64,000 bases of DNA. It comes from Pseudomonas multiresinivorans (GTDB taxonomy: Bacteria > Pseudomonadota > Gammaproteobacteria > Pseudomonadales > Pseudomonadaceae). Every line of letters begins with the position of its first letter. Position 1 is the stretch's first letter. The notes under the pieces are model-generated. The model did not search any database. It was not told where the DNA came from and saw nothing but the letters and a program-made list of their open reading frames with translations. A program made the position numbers and the translations under genes. Positions 62,557-64,000 of this stretch are shown here, in pieces. The DNA lies in the NCBI RefSeq assembly GCF_012971725.1, contig NZ_CP048833.1:2418001-2482000 (forward strand). Reading direction: 5' to 3'.

Positions 62557-62612
62557 GTTCGATAATCGGCCAGTTGTGTTGCGATAATCGCCCGTGCGTG
62601 TCGATAATCGCC
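62557..62612 (+). promoter_or_regulatory. Three phased PcaR boxes in the pcaR promoter
   Basis: GTTCGATAATCGGCC (62557-62571), GTTGCGATAATCGCC (62578-62592) and GTGTCGATAATCGCC (62598-62612) match the P. putida PcaR box GTTCGATAATCGCAC, at 21- and 20-bp spacing, i.e. on the same helix face. The last ends 28 bp before the pcaR start. Confidence 0.88.
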
Positions 62613-62639
62613 CGGCATTCGCCTGCCAGGACAACAACA

Positions 62640-63482
62640 ATGACCGACGCCCCCCGTGCCAGCCTGCCGCCTCTTGCGCCGCCGATCATCGCTTCGCCCG
62701 CCAAGCGCATCGAGGCCTTCACCGGCGACCCGAACTTCATGACCTCGCTAGCCCGCGGCCTGGCGGTTATCCATGCGTTCCAGGAGCGCAAACGGCACCT
62801 GACCATCGCGCAGATCAGCCACCGCACCGAGATCCCGCGCGCCGCCGTGCGCCGCTGCCTGCACACGCTGATGAAGCTGGGCTACGTCACCTCCGACGGT
62901 CGCACCTATTCGCTGCTGCCGAAGGTGCTGACCCTCGGCCACGCCTACCTGTCGTCGACGCCGCTGGCGGTCACCGCGCAGCCGATCCTCGATCGCCTGA
63001 GCGAGCAGCTGCACGAGGCCTGTTCGATGGCCACGCTCGAAGGCGACGAGATTCTTTACATCGCCCGCTCGGCCACGCCGCAGCGCCTGATCTCGGTGGA
63101 CCTGAGCGTCGGCAGCCGCCTGCCGGCGTACTGCACCTCCATGGGGCGCATCCTGCTCGCCGGGCTGAATGACGAAGCCCTGGAGGACTACCTGGCCCAC
63201 GCCGACCTGCAGGTGAAGACCAGCCGCACCGTGCACACCCCGGAAATGCTCCGCGCGAGCATCGCCGAGATCCGCCAGCAGGGCTGGGTGATCATCGACC
63301 AGGAACTGGAAGTCGGCCTGCGCTCCATCGCCGTGCCGCTGAAGGATTCCGCCGGCCAGGTGCTCGCCGCGCTGAACGTCGGCACCCACGCCGGGCGCGT
63401 GTCACGGCAGGAGCTGGAAACGCGCTTCCTGCCGGTGCTGCTGGAGGCCAGCCGCGAGCTGGGTACGCGGCTGTTCCATTGA
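62640..63482 (+). CDS. pcaR: IclR-type regulator PcaR
   Basis: The 280-residue IclR-family protein has a winged helix (LTIAQISHRTEIPRAAVRRCLHTL) and an IclR effector domain with SVGSRLPAYCTSMGRILLAGL. PcaR activates pca genes in response to beta-ketoadipate and represses itself. The three boxes upstream match its known target. ATG 62640 is chosen by family length; the longer in-frame extension from 62517 crosses the boxes. Confidence 0.94.
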   Translation: MTDAPRASLPPLAPPIIASPAKRIEAFTGDPNFMTSLARGLAVIHAFQERKRHLTIAQISHRTEIPRAAVRRCLHTLMKLGYVTSDGRTYSLLPKVLTLGHAYLSSTPLAVTAQPILDRLSEQLHEACSMATLEGDEILYIARSATPQRLISVDLSVGSRLPAYCTSMGRILLAGLNDEALEDYLAHADLQVKTSRTVHTPEMLRASIAEIRQQGWVIIDQELEVGLRSIAVPLKDSAGQVLAALNVGTHAGRVSRQELETRFLPVLLEASRELGTRLFH

Positions 63483-63534
63483 TTGCCTTGCGCGGCCCGT
63501 CTTGCGGTAATCCCGTTCGCTAACCGCCCACAGT

Positions 63535-63549
63535 GGCGATTATCGAATT
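63535..63549 (-). promoter_or_regulatory. Single PcaR box upstream of pcaK
   Basis: AATTCGATAATCGCC on the minus strand matches the PcaR box, lying between pcaR and pcaK about 210 bp before the pcaK start. Confidence 0.65.
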
Positions 63550-63583
63550 GATCGGCTGAACGTCTCTTCGTACTGTTGCTCGA

Positions 63584-63601
63584 CCCGTCCAGCCGGACGG
63601 G
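63584..63601 (+). promoter_or_regulatory. Leader hairpin upstream of pcaK
   Basis: CCCGTCC AGCC GGACGGG forms a perfect 7-bp stem in the pcaK leader; it lacks a T-run and could affect leader structure or message stability. Confidence 0.4.
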
Positions 63602-63759
63602 CAATAACAACAATGAGCGTCAGCCATGGCCCCTGTGTGCCTGCCCCATCCGCCGGTCCGTGCGTCCACCGGCTCGCGCCTCATTCCTGTCCAGCTTGCG
63701 GGAGTGCAGGGCGATCCAGCCGGCCTTCCCGCGACGACGCCTTCGCAGGAAGTCTTCGC

Positions 63760-64000
63760 ATGACCAGTTCCGCCCACGTGCCCGCTGCCGGCACCCTCGA
63801 CGTCCAGTCATTCATCAACGCCCAGCCGCTGTCGCTGTACCAGTGCCGCATCGTGCTGCTGTGCTTCCTCATCGTCTTCCTCGACGGCCTGGATACCGCC
63901 GCCATGGGCTTCATCGCCCCAGCGCTGACCCAGGACTGGGGCATCGACCGCGCCAGCCTCGGCCCGGTGATGAGCGCTGCGCTGATCGGCATGGTCTTCG
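63760..64000 (+). CDS. pcaK: PcaK, 4-hydroxybenzoate/protocatechuate MFS transporter (3' truncated by window)
   Basis: The first 80 residues show an MFS aromatic acid:H+ symporter start: SFINAQPLSLYQCRIVLLCF then FLDGLDTAAMGFIAPAL, where DGxD in TM1 is the PcaK/BenK family hallmark. It takes up 4-hydroxybenzoate and protocatechuate. AGGAAG lies before ATG 63760. The same frame is open upstream to ATG 63613 (49 extra residues), but that stretch is Pro/Ser/Arg-rich and unlike the family, so it is left out. The gene runs off the right edge. Confidence 0.9.
   Translation, partial: MTSSAHVPAAGTLDVQSFINAQPLSLYQCRIVLLCFLIVFLDGLDTAAMGFIAPALTQDWGIDRASLGPVMSAALIGMVF

Noticed and set aside
63613..63759. 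In-frame N-terminal extension of pcaK from ATG 63613
   Set aside because: Pro/Ser/Arg-rich sequence not typical of the family, while ATG 63760 has an AGGAAG site.

Overview
The window is GC-rich, densely coded chromosomal DNA of a Pseudomonas close to the P. aeruginosa / P. nitroreducens / P. knackmussii group. The evidence is the gene content and order (enoyl-CoA hydratase, fimL, nudC, a TSUP permease, an SDR, an APH-like kinase, SCP2, a histidine phosphatase, sohB, acuI, a thioesterase, TetR, DUF934-cysI, then metH, cti, nfuA and an MFS gene), which from memory resembles the P. aeruginosa PA1821-PA1848 stretch. Pseudomonas-type REP hairpins (TGTAGGAGCGAGCTTGCTCG...) occur throughout. I saw no rRNA, tRNA, CRISPR array, complete insertion sequence or replication origin.

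Region by region: 1-12.6 kb carries lipid and acyl-CoA genes, twitching regulator fimL, nudC and sohB. 12.9-15.8 kb is sulfite assimilation (cysI, DUF934). 16-17.8 kb has small membrane proteins and a MATE exporter. 17.9-20.15 kb holds the most interesting locus: a leader that matches the c-di-GMP-I (GEMM-I) riboswitch core, followed by four genes (an uncharacterised protein, an MglA/CvnD-like GTPase and two roadblock/LC7-like proteins). 20.2-27.7 kb has yggL, metH, cti and nfuA. 27.9-34.6 kb has an MFS/DUF1272/GlxA-type regulator group and an RND pump with its lipoprotein adaptor. 35.3-40 kb is an MHYT-PAS hybrid kinase translationally coupled to an HD-GYP response regulator. 40.3-46.1 kb has lpd, an M14 peptidase, a thioesterase and ppk2 behind two Pho-box-like repeats. 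46.2-50 kb is mostly uncharacterised membrane and small genes, including a frameshifted remnant.

50-56.3 kb looks accessory. It holds a BRO-N protein, a lower-GC pair (an exported protein and an HNH endonuclease), a catalase-related protein, a RoxA/PA2077-like di-heme cytochrome and an ECF-sigma-region-2/transmembrane chimera without a visible start codon. 56.7-64 kb is the 4-hydroxybenzoate/protocatechuate block: pobA, an AraC-type pobR, pcaQ, pcaHG, zapE, pcaR and the start of pcaK. PobA makes protocatechuate and PcaHG opens its ring. PcaQ probably acts at a perfect palindrome overlapping its own stop codon, and PcaR at three phased GATAATCG boxes upstream of itself and one upstream of pcaK.

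Several genes point to c-di-GMP and surface behaviour (riboswitch operon, HD-GYP regulator, MHYT kinase, FimL), but a functional link between them is inference. All assignments come from reading the sequence and memory of the families; nothing was searched.
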